The notes: generated by a model not told the origin, from the letters alone. A stretch of DNA of 58,765 nt from Candidatus Gastranaerophilales bacterium (GCA_944326685.1 CALVEV010000033.1:1-58765); one strand, 5' to 3'. Shown: positions 45,787-53,921, numbered from the stretch's first letter. Numbers and translations: made by a program.

Positions 45787-45815
45787 CACGGTTCTCATTA
45801 TGAGAACCGTGTTTC
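45787..45815 (+). terminator. Hairpin with T-rich tail before scaffold gene
   Basis: A perfect 11-bp stem, CACGGTTCTCA with TGAGAACCGTG, a three-base loop, then GTTTCTTTT. It may terminate portal transcription or act as an attenuator for the scaffold gene about 80 bases downstream. Confidence 0.7.
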
Positions 45816-45891
45816 TTTTAGAAAGGAGTGGTGGTCAAGTTACTTATATCTAATTTTTTATATCGTTTGTACTTTAGTTAAGGAGATTTTT

Positions 45892-46476
45892 ATGGAAGAG
45901 TTACAACAATCTAACGAAACATCTAATAATGATGTCTCTCAAGAAATTAATCAAAATGAAACTAATCAAAATGATTCCAATCTTATTATGGGCAAGTTTA
46001 AATCTGTTGAAGATTTATCCAATGCGTATAAGAATATGGAATCTTTACAAGGTCAACAATCAAAAGAAATTGGCGAACTAAGAAAAAAAGCCCAAATCTT
46101 TGATGAGGTTCAGAAAAAAATTAACGAAACTAATCAAAATTATCAAGCGGCTAAAGAATATTTTGAAAAAAATGTTCCTAAATATGATAACGATGATTAT
46201 TTCAAAAACCCTGAATTCTCTAATCTCTACAAAGAAGCATTCCTTGCTCTTGGAACAAAACTCGATACCGATAAATTTGTTTCTCTTGTAGATAATTATG
46301 TTAAATCTAGGATTTCGCTATATGAAAAAGCTAAATCTGCTAAATCTGAAACCGAAAATGCTAAATCTTCTATGCAATTTTCTGATTCCCCTGCAAAAAC
46401 TTCGTCAAAAACTCTGCCTAAACTTGATGGCTTGTCTCCGGAAAAAATTGATGAAGTGGTTGCTCGTTATATATAA
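45892..46476 (+). CDS. Phage scaffolding protein
   Basis: A 194-residue protein starting at the ATG at 45892 with AAGGAGA. The acidic, Asn/Gln-rich N-terminus leads to GKFKSVEDLSNAYKNMESLQ, the usual sequence of podovirus capsid assembly proteins, a central coiled coil, and a basic C-terminus ending in LDGLSPEKIDEVVARYI, probably the coat-binding helix. It sits directly before the major capsid gene. Confidence 0.75.
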   Translation: MEELQQSNETSNNDVSQEINQNETNQNDSNLIMGKFKSVEDLSNAYKNMESLQGQQSKEIGELRKKAQIFDEVQKKINETNQNYQAAKEYFEKNVPKYDNDDYFKNPEFSNLYKEAFLALGTKLDTDKFVSLVDNYVKSRISLYEKAKSAKSETENAKSSMQFSDSPAKTSSKTLPKLDGLSPEKIDEVVARYI

Positions 46477-46567
46477 ATCGAAAACCTCTTTTTTATTAAC
46501 TCCTTGTTTCTTTATTATTTGAGGTTTTCAAAATCTGACTGTGGATAACTTACCTATCAAATAAAAA

Positions 46568-46626
46568 AAACTGCCGGCATGTCCGATAACAGTTTTTATT
46601 TACATAGGTTTGCCCTTGTTGTCGGA
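46568..46626 (+). promoter_or_regulatory. Two mutually exclusive hairpins in the capsid-gene leader
   Basis: AAACTG at 46568-46573 pairs with CAGTTT at 46590-46595, which is followed by a T-rich stretch. TCCGATAAC at 46582-46590 pairs with GTTGTCGGA at 46618-46626. The two stems share position 46590 and cannot coexist, as in terminator/antiterminator pairs. Function is inferred. Confidence 0.4.
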
Positions 46627-46662
46627 TTCTTTGTCTGTACATAAGTTTATGAAAGGATTATT

Positions 46663-47559
46663 ATGTCTGTTAAACAAATCGTTATTTCTGCATTCAATAA
46701 TGCATTCAAAAAGTATCTTTATGATGAATTAGTTATTGGTAAACTTGCTCATACTGATTTTAAAGATTCTATCAAAAAAGGTGATGAAGTTGATGTAATC
46801 ATGCCTGGTTCTGTTACTATGTTTGATTATGACGGTGGAGAATTAACTGCTCCTGAAATCGCTACAACTTCTACTACTAAAGTTAAAATTAATCGTGGTA
46901 AGGCTTTCCACTTCGAATTAACTGCTATCGAAGAAAAAAGAATCCAAGATGCAATCGATGGGAACAAACAAGTTGACCTTGCTAAAGATTATACTGATGA
47001 CGCTATCAAACAGTTTGCAGCTGGTGTTGATGCTGCTTATGCAAATCTTTATACTCGTGCTGCTCATTACCTTGATGATGCCGGCAAAGCTATTACTCTT
47101 GATGCTGATTATGCTAAAGAAATCCTTGCTTATATGCAAGCATTGTTCAAAAAAGGTGATGGAAAAGGTCATACAAATTGGATTGACGGCAACATGGTTT
47201 GTATCGTGCCTCCTGAATTCCAATTCTATTTAGGAAAACTTGATGATCTTAAATACGTTGAATCAGGTCACGAAAAATTAGCTAAAGGTTATGTTGGTCA
47301 TCTTTGTGGTTGGGAAATCCTTGTTTCTAACAACATTGCTCAACCTGAAGATGGTGTGTTCTATCCGTTATTTGGTATCAAGGGTAAAACTCTTGCAGGT
47401 GGTGTTTCTTCTGATTTAAGCACTCAATTCTATACACCTGAAAATAGTTTTAATACCCGTTATAAAGGATATGGTTTGTATGGTGTAGGCGCTCCTCGTG
47501 CTGATTTCTTAGGTACTGCTAAAATTTCTGCACCTCTCTCCTTATCTAAACGCGCGTAA
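46663..47559 (+). CDS. Phage major capsid protein
   Basis: A 298-residue coat protein with an HK97-like fold in the P22/podovirus style: N-arm, VDVIMPGSVTMFDYDG (spine/P-loop region), KVKINRGKAFHFELTAIEEK, and a C-terminal A-domain with AKGYVGHLCGWEILVSNN, the usual substrate-binding and A-loop part. Excellent AAAGGATTATT ribosome binding site. Higher codon uniformity than neighbours, consistent with high expression. Appears intact. Confidence 0.85.
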   Translation: MSVKQIVISAFNNAFKKYLYDELVIGKLAHTDFKDSIKKGDEVDVIMPGSVTMFDYDGGELTAPEIATTSTTKVKINRGKAFHFELTAIEEKRIQDAIDGNKQVDLAKDYTDDAIKQFAAGVDAAYANLYTRAAHYLDDAGKAITLDADYAKEILAYMQALFKKGDGKGHTNWIDGNMVCIVPPEFQFYLGKLDDLKYVESGHEKLAKGYVGHLCGWEILVSNNIAQPEDGVFYPLFGIKGKTLAGGVSSDLSTQFYTPENSFNTRYKGYGLYGVGAPRADFLGTAKISAPLSLSKRA

Positions 47560-47561
47560 TT

Positions 47562-47582
47562 GCCCGAATCTTTGATTCGGGC
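47562..47582 (+). other. Hairpin between capsid and decoration genes
   Basis: A perfect 9-bp stem, GCCCGAATC with GATTCGGGC, and a TTT loop directly after the capsid stop. No T run follows, so it is more likely an mRNA-stabilising or processing hairpin than a terminator. Confidence 0.6.
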
Positions 47583-47630
47583 TTATGCTCGAAAAAATTT
47601 GTGTTATACATTATTTTGAAAGGAATTTTT

Positions 47631-48014
47631 ATGGCTAGAGATATTATTGCTGTGCAATATCCTGAAATGGATGATTCACAATCTGTTGCTAATGCAAAAG
47701 TTACTAAAAAAACAGTTACACAAGCTAATGGGATTACTATCGAAAAAGCTTTCGATAATAAAAATAACTCATTGGTTATATGTGTTGAAAATACTGCTTC
47801 TTCTGCTTCTTCTGTTACTTTTAAAGCAGGAGATAACTACCCTAATGCTAAACTTGGCGATCTTGAGGTTAATGTAGACCAAAACTCTTTGAATGTGTTT
47901 CAAATCCAAGACCCTTCAAGATTTGAAAACAAAGACGGATCTATGAACCTTGATTTCAAAACTGGGTTTACCGGAAATATTTTTGCTGCTGCAAAATCTG
48001 TTGCTGTACACTAA
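47631..48014 (+). CDS. Phage decoration/head-stabilising protein
   Basis: A 127-residue protein; start ATG at 47631 with GAAAGGAA. A beta-rich sequence, ASSVTFKAGDNYPNAKLGDL then NVFQIQDPSRFENKDGSMNL, matches small capsid-decoration proteins that follow the major capsid gene in tailed phages. A terminator follows. Confidence 0.65.
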   Translation: MARDIIAVQYPEMDDSQSVANAKVTKKTVTQANGITIEKAFDNKNNSLVICVENTASSASSVTFKAGDNYPNAKLGDLEVNVDQNSLNVFQIQDPSRFENKDGSMNLDFKTGFTGNIFAAAKSVAVH

Positions 48015-48047
48015 GGAATTGGGGCTTTATGCCCCATTCCTTTTTTT
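48015..48047 (+). terminator. Rho-independent terminator after decoration gene
   Basis: GGAATTGGGGC pairs with GCCCCATTCC (one bulged T) around TTTAT, then seven T residues. Confidence 0.85.
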
Positions 48048-48065
48048 GTTAAATAAGGAGTGAGT

Positions 48066-48248
48066 ATGAAAGTTAGAAATATCATAACTAATAATGTTTT
48101 TAATCTTCCAAAATCAGAAGTTGAATTGTTGATAAATGAACATCCTGATCTATATGAAAAATACTCAAAAACCCCTAAAAAAAATGCCGCTAATGCTATT
48201 CCTAAATATGAACAAAATACAATCTTACCTCTTATTTGGGAGGAATAG
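48066..48248 (+). CDS. Small phage protein
   Basis: A 60-residue protein, ATG at 48066 with AAGGAGTGAGT. KVRNIITNNVFNLPKSEVEL then LINEHPDLYEKY recalls small proteins found next to phage capsid genes, with no firm function. Its stop lies directly before a GGGGTAAAT repeat cluster. Confidence 0.6.
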   Translation: MKVRNIITNNVFNLPKSEVELLINEHPDLYEKYSKTPKKNAANAIPKYEQNTILPLIWEE

Positions 48249-48436
48249 AAGTAGGGGTAAGGGGTAAATAAAGAGGGTAGGGGTAAATAGGGGCAATTGG
48301 CGGGAAATAAATATATGAAAAGAGGTATTTTTTGAAATGCCTTTCCCCTCATAATTTACCTCTCTTAATTTACCTATTCCCCCAATATTTACCCCTACCC
48401 CTTAAGTCGTTATTAATAATCGAAAGGAGGTTATTT
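48249..48436. repeat. Inverted GGGGTAAAT ... ATTTACCCC element, copy 1
   Basis: G-rich motifs (48252-48290) and C-rich motifs (48355-48402) flank a core hairpin, AGGTATT with AATGCCT, at about 48322-48341. The core recurs, inverted, at 53288-53330. The element ends in GTTATTAATAATCGAAAGGAG, which is also almost the same as the leader of the amidase gene. Confidence 0.7.
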
Positions 48437-48645
48437 ATGACTACAAAAAAATGTGCAGGGACTTATAAAGTTTTTGGTTATACACGTGAGGATGGTTGAA
48501 TTTTCGGTAGGGTGATGCGAACAAAGTGAGCAAACCCGTAACGTGGAGCAAAACCACGCTTTTGCGACCAGCCGAATAATTTAATACTAAAATAGATTCT
48601 TATTGGAGAACCTGTGGTGCAAAGCATGAAAATAGTGATATTTAA
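48437..48645 (+). pseudogene. Interrupted orphan copy of the lipase C-terminal tag domain
   Basis: Starting at ATG 48437 with AAAGGAGG, 20 codons encode KKCAGTYKVFGYTREDG, then a TGA at 48497. After about 100 bases the frame resumes with SYWRTCGAKHENSDI and a stop at 48643-48645. The two halves match residues CAGTYKVSGYTREDG and SYWRTCGAKH at the C-terminus of the lipase at 54997. The intervening DNA looks like a small inserted repeat. Either a decayed gene or a disrupted cassette. Confidence 0.65.
48497..48597. mobile_element. Small hairpin-rich insertion (MITE-like)
   Basis: About 100 bp with ends TTCGG and CCGAA in inverted orientation near 48503 and 48571, and an internal CGTGG/CCACG hairpin at 48542-48558. 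It is more GC-rich than its surroundings and carries no gene. It splits the tag ORF. Exact borders are uncertain. Confidence 0.45.
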
Positions 48646-48646
48646 T

Positions 48647-49060
48647 TTATCCTAAAATAATTCTGCTTAAAATTTTATAATATATTGAATTAAAAAAATT
48701 AAAAATGATTGGTATTATTGAAAAAATAATAATTATATAAATAGGTATCAATGAACAAATAATTCCAACCAACCATATTAAATGATATATTGGATTATTG
48801 TATAGGAAATTAATGGGAATTTTACAATTTCTGAAGAAAATTGATTCTATCAAAAATATGATAATAAATGGTGTATAAAATAATATTGAATATATCAATA
48901 TATACATACAAGCAAGTATTATAAAATCATCTTTGATAGCAATTATTAGTAATAACAGTAAAATCCATCCAGTTAATGCTAAACAATGCGACCAAATATG
49001 TTCTTTGGTCTTGATGAGTTTATTATAAAAATTTGATATTCTATCTTTTATCTTTTTCAT
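48647..49060 (-). CDS. Small multi-span membrane protein
   Basis: A 137-residue protein with about four membrane helices and a basic N-terminus (KKIKDRISNFYNKLIKTK). The layout, including the LYNNPIYHLIWLVGI segment, resembles the family at 54236-56770 (Asn-x-x-Tyr-x-x-x-Trp-x-x-Gly before the last helix). It is convergent with the tag fragment, just as the lipase gene is convergent with its membrane-protein neighbours. Possibly an immunity or exclusion protein. Confidence 0.6.
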   Translation of the reverse strand: MKKIKDRISNFYNKLIKTKEHIWSHCLALTGWILLLLLIIAIKDDFIILACMYILIYSILFYTPFIIIFLIESIFFRNCKIPINFLYNNPIYHLIWLVGIICSLIPIYIIIIFSIIPIIFNFFNSIYYKILSRIILG

Positions 49061-49168
49061 AAATTTAATTATATCTTATTTTTATCTAATATCAATTAAT
49101 ATATTTTACTTTATTTATAAAAATATGTGTGGTTATTTTTTTGCTTACCTTTAATAGCATACCAATAA

Positions 49169-49200
49169 ATTTAATGGTGCAAATAATTGCACCATTAAAT
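49169..49200. terminator. Perfect 14-bp hairpin
   Basis: ATTTAATGGTGCAA pairs with TTGCACCATTAAAT around an ATAA loop. It lies in a 223-base gap without genes, between two minus-strand genes, and probably terminates the upstream one (49284-49748). Confidence 0.6.
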
Positions 49201-49283
49201 TATGTTTACCCCTGCTATTTTTGATGTCTTAAATTATGAACTGACTTTTAATAAAAAATAAAAATTTTTTCTTTAATTTAAAT

Positions 49284-49748
49284 TTATTTAAAAAGATTAT
49301 CGATTGTTTCTTCGCTACATACACCTTCAGGTTGATAAACGTCATTGTATAGACAATATGTTTCAACTGCTCTTTTATATTCTTTGATTTTGTTTTCGTT
49401 TAATTCTTCTATATATGAATTACTATATATTGGATAGTTTGTACCATAAGCAGTATCATCATATTTTTTAGCAGGAAGAACGGTATCTCGTTGTAGTAAT
49501 TGATATTTTTTATACATGTATAAATTTAATTTAAACATTGAAACAAAATTTTCGTCTGCTTTGAAATTGTCCATTATTTTGTCGCAAATTTCATCTAAAT
49601 GTTTCTCTGAAAAATCTCTTGTTTTGATTGAAACATTAACCATTTCAGCTTGTGTCTTGAAATCATACGGCCAAAATATATGTTTGATATTGAATCCTAC
49701 AGATATACAAATGAATGTTATTAAAATGATTTTTTTATATAGTTTCAT
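49284..49748 (-). CDS. Hypothetical exported or membrane-anchored protein
   Basis: A 154-residue protein. Residues 1-22 form one hydrophobic helix (KIILITFICISVGFNI), a signal anchor. The rest is helical and charged, with CDKIMDNF and two late cysteines (YCLYNDVYQPEGVC). Unrecognised. Part of cargo island 1. Confidence 0.55.
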   Translation of the reverse strand: MKLYKKIILITFICISVGFNIKHIFWPYDFKTQAEMVNVSIKTRDFSEKHLDEICDKIMDNFKADENFVSMFKLNLYMYKKYQLLQRDTVLPAKKYDDTAYGTNYPIYSNSYIEELNENKIKEYKRAVETYCLYNDVYQPEGVCSEETIDNLFK

Positions 49749-49775
49749 AAGTTTTATATTAACATATATTTTAAA

Positions 49776-50093
49776 TTAAAGGGGAATAATATCTCTAATA
49801 AATGGAACAAAAGTTAATAATATAAGTAATAATGTAAGGAATATTCCTATATTAAATATAATTTTGTATAAAATATTATTTTTATAAGTATTAGATTTTT
49901 TACTATTAGTATGTTTCTCAATTTGGTATATTAGCGATAAAAATATCGTAAACATTACATACCAAATATGGATAATTACAAAATTTTCTCTAGGACCTGA
50001 AATTGATAGTATATTATAATACCAGATACTAAAAATATACCCTGTAATTGATTGTATAGTTCCACTTATACTGTGTCTGTATCTATCTAGCAT
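49776..50093 (-). CDS. Small multi-span membrane protein
   Basis: A 105-residue protein with about four membrane helices. The segment YKNNILYKIIFNIGIFLTLL recalls the pre-final-helix motif of the membrane family in this region, though similarity is weak. It lies 27 bases upstream of the previous gene on the same strand. Confidence 0.5.
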   Translation of the reverse strand: MLDRYRHSISGTIQSITGYIFSIWYYNILSISGPRENFVIIHIWYVMFTIFLSLIYQIEKHTNSKKSNTYKNNILYKIIFNIGIFLTLLLILLTFVPFIRDIIPL

Positions 50094-50186
50094 TGTTTTA
50101 TTATAACAAGAATTTAAAATTAAAGGTGTATAAACAAGCTAGTTATATTTCTTGAAAATAAATCATTAATTTATTAAAATCGCTAT

Positions 50187-50741
50187 ATGAAAAAAATAAT
50201 TATTTATTTAATTTTGATATGTATTTGCTTTATTATATTTTTAAAAAAATATGATAGTTTATACACAATAAAATCATTTGATAATTTTGATAATCCTAAA
50301 GCGATTAAAATTTTACAAAATTATTTGATTCAAGAATGTCCAAATTTTAATAACATATATATTAATTTCCCACTTAATAAATGTACTCATGCTGTATTAT
50401 TTGATTTGAATAATGATGGTATTGATGAAGTAATTGGGTTCTCTGATGCATATTATTCTGATAGTGGGGTACAGTTATTTATTTTAGAAAAAGAAAATAA
50501 TATTTATCATAATATATCTATGGTAAATTTTTATCCACAAAAAGGAATAAAAATTATTAAATCTAAAACAAATAGTTTTTATAATATGCAAATAGAATCA
50601 AAATTTTATAATAAGAATTCTTTATCTGAATTTGTTTTTGATGAATTTAGTATTGAATATAAAAATGGTTATTATCAATATAAAAAATTAGGAATTTTTA
50701 ATAAGTTAAAATTATACTTTTTAATTTTATTAAAGAGATAA
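50187..50741 (+). CDS. Membrane-anchored FG-GAP-like protein
   Basis: A 184-residue protein. One N-terminal helix (KKIIIYLILICICFIIFL) anchors it. The outer part has FDLNNDGIDEVIGFSD, a calcium-binding FG-GAP/VCBS-like motif, usually found in extracellular beta-propellers and ligand-binding proteins. Not further recognised. Cargo island 1, opposite in strand to its neighbours. Confidence 0.6.
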   Translation: MKKIIIYLILICICFIIFLKKYDSLYTIKSFDNFDNPKAIKILQNYLIQECPNFNNIYINFPLNKCTHAVLFDLNNDGIDEVIGFSDAYYSDSGVQLFILEKENNIYHNISMVNFYPQKGIKIIKSKTNSFYNMQIESKFYNKNSLSEFVFDEFSIEYKNGYYQYKKLGIFNKLKLYFLILLKR

Positions 50742-50840
50742 TTTTATCTCTTTTTTCTTATTTCAATATATGTAATTGTATTATTGCTAAAAATTAGTAA
50801 TATAATACCTTTTTGTTTTGGCGCATTTTTTTTTAGTCAT

Positions 50841-50872
50841 ACTCCCACCGAGATAGGTGGGAGTTGTTTTTT
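50841..50872 (+). terminator. Rho-independent terminator/attenuator before tail genes
   Basis: ACTCCCACC pairs with GGTGGGAGT around GAGATA, then TGTTTTTTG. It ends cargo island 1 and precedes the head-tail adaptor gene by 34 bases. Confidence 0.8.
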
Positions 50873-50906
50873 GTTAGTTTATTTAGTTATTTGAAAGGAG
50901 TCTGTT

Positions 50907-51572
50907 ATGACTATTAATTTTTTAGATCTCTATAACGATGTTGCTTCGCAACCTTGGTCGATGTTTGATTCAGGTGCTGTTGTCAAAGAAGATTTTGAAC
51001 CGGCTTTGGTTTCTTCTATCAATAAAGCTATTGTTGATATTTGGTATTCTTATCCATTCTCATTTAGGATTAAAAAATATGCGTTCTCAACTTTGCCTAA
51101 TAATTCTAAATATGAACTTCCTAATGGGAATATTCTTAATGAAGACTCGATTGAGGATAATCTGTTTGCGATTAAAGCTGATAATGAGTATCTTAGTTAT
51201 AATCCTGATATCTCTCTTGACGGTAAAACAGGAAAACCTCAAGAATTCTATATCGATGATGATAATATTGTTTTATATCCTGTACCTGACAAAAGGTATC
51301 AAATTTCTATTAAGTATTTAACTCTATCTATTGGGTTTGATAAAGATGAGAACGAAATTTTTTATCTGGAAAACCCTACTGATTATATTGATATACCTGC
51401 AAAATATGAAACTCTGTTTAAGAATACAATTCTTGCTAAAGCATTAGTTGATTCTATCGCATCTGTTAATGATGAAAATTATGCAGGATATCGTTTGCAG
51501 TTTGATAAGGCGTATAAATTACTTATCAAAGTTTCGAACCCTGTTAAAAAGTCTATGTCTATACAATTTTAA
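50907..51572 (+). CDS. Phage head-tail adaptor (tail tubular protein A-like)
   Basis: A 221-residue protein. The helical N-terminus FLDLYNDVASQPW and NKAIVDIWYSYPFSFR, then ITLYPVPDKRY-like beta sequence (IVLYPVPDKRYQISIKYL) and a helical end, match the gp4/TTPA adaptors that link portal and nozzle in podoviruses. GAAAGGAG ribosome binding site. Confidence 0.7.
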   Translation: MTINFLDLYNDVASQPWSMFDSGAVVKEDFEPALVSSINKAIVDIWYSYPFSFRIKKYAFSTLPNNSKYELPNGNILNEDSIEDNLFAIKADNEYLSYNPDISLDGKTGKPQEFYIDDDNIVLYPVPDKRYQISIKYLTLSIGFDKDENEIFYLENPTDYIDIPAKYETLFKNTILAKALVDSIASVNDENYAGYRLQFDKAYKLLIKVSNPVKKSMSIQF

Positions 51573-51581
51573 GGAGTGCTT

Positions 51582-53132
51582 ATGTCTTCTACTTCACTTT
51601 TTTGCAATAAATTCGGCGGGATTTATAAACAAGATGCCGCTTTTTCTGAGAAAAAAATTACTGCTTCTGATCTTCAAAATGTTGAGTTATACGATACAGG
51701 TATAAACTCAGGGATTGGGATTAGAACTGCTAAGGGGAATACACTTGTTTGTGATTTAGTTCCACAAGGCGAAAAAATTATTAATATGTTTCAAAGTGTT
51801 CAAAAAACAAAAAACCATTTTTTTGTTCATACTGAATCTGAAACTGAGGGAAAGATTTACCTTTTTATACCTGATTCTAATCTTTTACAAGAAAAAGTTA
51901 ATTCTTTATCTGTTACAGGAAAATCTTCTGCAACTGATTTTGCTCAGGGGTGGAGTGATTTGTTTGTGTTTTCTAACGGTGAAGAAATGCTAACTATCGA
52001 GCTTGAAAAATATAATGAAGAAGGTACGCTTGATGAGGTAAAAAAATTCTCTCCAACTGATACTGAAGGTCGTGATGTCAAAGGGCTTGGGTTAGTTAAT
52101 TTTAACGGTAGAATTTGGGTGTTTGATAAGAATGTTCTTTGGTATTCTGTACAACAAAATATATATGATTTTGCAACTTCTGATGCTGAAATTGTTACTT
52201 CGGCAGGGTATATTGAATTTGTTAAAGATATTACAGCGATAACTGTTTATGTTTCGTATATTGCTGTGTTTCACTCTGATTCTTCTTGTCTTGTTGGGCT
52301 TGAGTCAGAAGGTGTTTTTTCTGTTTCAAATGAATGTCCCGGAGGGTGTGCTAGTTATAGAGCTTTTGTTTTTCATGGGACTGAGTTGTATTTTTATGAT
52401 GATAATAAAAAGGGGATTTTCTCTTTCAATCAGTCTGTTTTGGGGAACAAAACACTTGGGAAAAACATTGCAATTAATCTTCAAGAAGATTTATGTAATA
52501 TTTCGTCTGATGTAGATTATATGCAAATGATTTCTGTTGTATTGTCTGACAGGAATGAATTTTGGTTCCTTATTCCGACAAATGATACAGAGTATTCAAC
52601 TATTCTGATATATGATTATAAACATGAAGAATGGGTGAAAAGAGTTTGTCCGAAAATATCTTGTTTACAAGTTATTGGAAACAGTATCTTTTCTGCTGAC
52701 GATAACGGAAAAATATATCAAGAGTATTTGGGTACTGATTTTCACGGTGTATTCGTTGAAAGTTATTATTATACTTCTCCTCTAAATTTTGGGATAGATA
52801 ATATGTTAAAAATTCTTTTTATCCCACCTAAAATCGGGCTTGATTTATCTTATTCTAATGATTTTTATGTTGAGTATATAAAGAATTATGATTCGCTAAA
52901 AACTCCTAAGAAAAGGAATATTATTGCTAAAACTCTTAGGAATGCCTTGTATTGGGATAAGGGAAATTATGATTCGTTTTTCTATGCTCCTAAAAATGCC
53001 AATTCTTATTACAAACTCCCTTCAGAAATCTTTAGGACTTTAGAGTTTCATTTTTATACCGAACACGAAGGACAAGATTTTTGTATCAGGAATATTGAGT
53101 TTACAAATATCAAGCTCAAACCAATGTATTAG
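51582..53132 (+). CDS. Phage tail nozzle / DNA-stabilisation protein
   Basis: A 516-residue beta-rich protein, ATG at 51582 with AAGGAG. N-terminal FGGIYKQDAAFSEKKITASD and repeated blade-like segments (LVNFNGRIWVFDKNVLWYSV, EFWFLIPTNDTEYSTILIYD) match the P22 gp10-like nozzle/stabilisation family. It closes the tail tube until ejection. Placed after the adaptor as usual. A dispersed repeat begins within a few bases of its stop. Confidence 0.72.
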   Translation: MSSTSLFCNKFGGIYKQDAAFSEKKITASDLQNVELYDTGINSGIGIRTAKGNTLVCDLVPQGEKIINMFQSVQKTKNHFFVHTESETEGKIYLFIPDSNLLQEKVNSLSVTGKSSATDFAQGWSDLFVFSNGEEMLTIELEKYNEEGTLDEVKKFSPTDTEGRDVKGLGLVNFNGRIWVFDKNVLWYSVQQNIYDFATSDAEIVTSAGYIEFVKDITAITVYVSYIAVFHSDSSCLVGLESEGVFSVSNECPGGCASYRAFVFHGTELYFYDDNKKGIFSFNQSVLGNKTLGKNIAINLQEDLCNISSDVDYMQMISVVLSDRNEFWFLIPTNDTEYSTILIYDYKHEEWVKRVCPKISCLQVIGNSIFSADDNGKIYQEYLGTDFHGVFVESYYYTSPLNFGIDNMLKILFIPPKIGLDLSYSNDFYVEYIKNYDSLKTPKKRNIIAKTLRNALYWDKGNYDSFFYAPKNANSYYKLPSEIFRTLEFHFYTEHEGQDFCIRNIEFTNIKLKPMY

Positions 53133-53135
53133 GCA

Positions 53136-53404
53136 TATAACAGATGTGCTTCCAAAAGGGCTCCACGAAGGTGGAGTAGTTTTGGATGCACTGGACGAGA
53201 GCGACGTAGAAATCTTTGATTTTACAGGAGCAATTGGTAGGGGTAAAGGGGTAAATATGGGTAAATATGAGGGTTGGGCTAAATTAAGTGGGGAAAGTTC
53301 TTTCAAAAATACCTCTTTTTATACATTTATCATCCTTTACCCTTCCCTACCCCCCCCCCATTTACCCCACCCCTAGTTGTTATTTATAACCGAAAGGAGC
53401 TTTT
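53136..53404. repeat. Dispersed repeat, copy 3 (inverted block B) plus inverted element, copy 2
   Basis: 53140-53235 is block B of the repeats at 6300 and 29248 in the opposite orientation (40 bp around TGGACGAGAGCGACGTAGAA are nearly identical). Then GGGGTAAAT motifs (53238-53270), a core matching the inverse of 48300-48340, ATTTACCCC motifs (53337-53373) and the GTTATTTATAACCGAAAGGAG leader of the amidase gene. Confidence 0.75.
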
Positions 53405-53893
53405 ATGAACAAAATTATTATTCATTGGACTGCTGGTACTGGTGTACCCAATTCTGTTGATTTGAAACATTATCATTTTCTAATAGATAAGTATGGGAGG
53501 ATTAATAATGGGATTTTTAAACCCGAAGATAATGAAAATTGTTATGACGGTAAATATGCCGCTCACACAGGTGGTGGGAATACAGGCGCTATCGGTGTTG
53601 CTATGTGTGGCATGTGTGGCTATTCTTCTCCTGATAAAATAGGCTCTTACCCTATTAACAAAGTCCAATGCGAAGCAACTTTTATGACTGTTGCTAAACT
53701 CGCTAAAAAATATAATATCAATATTGATGATAAACATATAATGACTCATTATGAGTTTGGTAAAAATAATCCCAAAACATCTTCTGCAGGGAAAATTGAT
53801 ATTGTTTACCTCCCACCTTATCCCGATGTTAAACAAAACCAAATTGGTGATTTTATTAGAAATAAAGTCAAATGGTATGCACAAAGATTATAG
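53405..53893 (+). CDS. N-acetylmuramoyl-L-alanine amidase (endolysin-type)
   Basis: A 162-residue amidase-2/PGRP-type domain with no signal peptide. Zinc ligands are visible: IIHWTAG (His7) and IMTHYEFG (His), with a third ligand in the KIDIVYLPPYP region. HTGGGNTGAIGVAMCG is the family core. It cleaves the peptide from glycan in peptidoglycan, as an endolysin or virion lysin. AAAGGAG ribosome binding site. Confidence 0.9.
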   Translation: MNKIIIHWTAGTGVPNSVDLKHYHFLIDKYGRINNGIFKPEDNENCYDGKYAAHTGGGNTGAIGVAMCGMCGYSSPDKIGSYPINKVQCEATFMTVAKLAKKYNINIDDKHIMTHYEFGKNNPKTSSAGKIDIVYLPPYPDVKQNQIGDFIRNKVKWYAQRL

Positions 53894-53921
53894 TTATTGG
53901 GATTTTGAATCTATTTTATTA

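Noticed and set aside
48011..48352. Minus-strand ORF across the repeat region after the decoration gene
   Set aside because: It spans the terminator, the small phage gene and GGGGTAAAT repeats on the opposite strand, with no independent support.
48497..48597. Self-splicing intron or intein in the tag ORF
   Set aside because: About 100 bases is far too short for a group I or II intron with a visible core, and it contains stops, so it cannot be an intein. A MITE-like insert is simpler.
53095..53376. Plus-strand ORF across the dispersed repeat after the nozzle gene
   Set aside because: It overlaps the nozzle gene and consists of repeat DNA; no ribosome binding site. The conserved peptide part is reported as a repeat finding instead.
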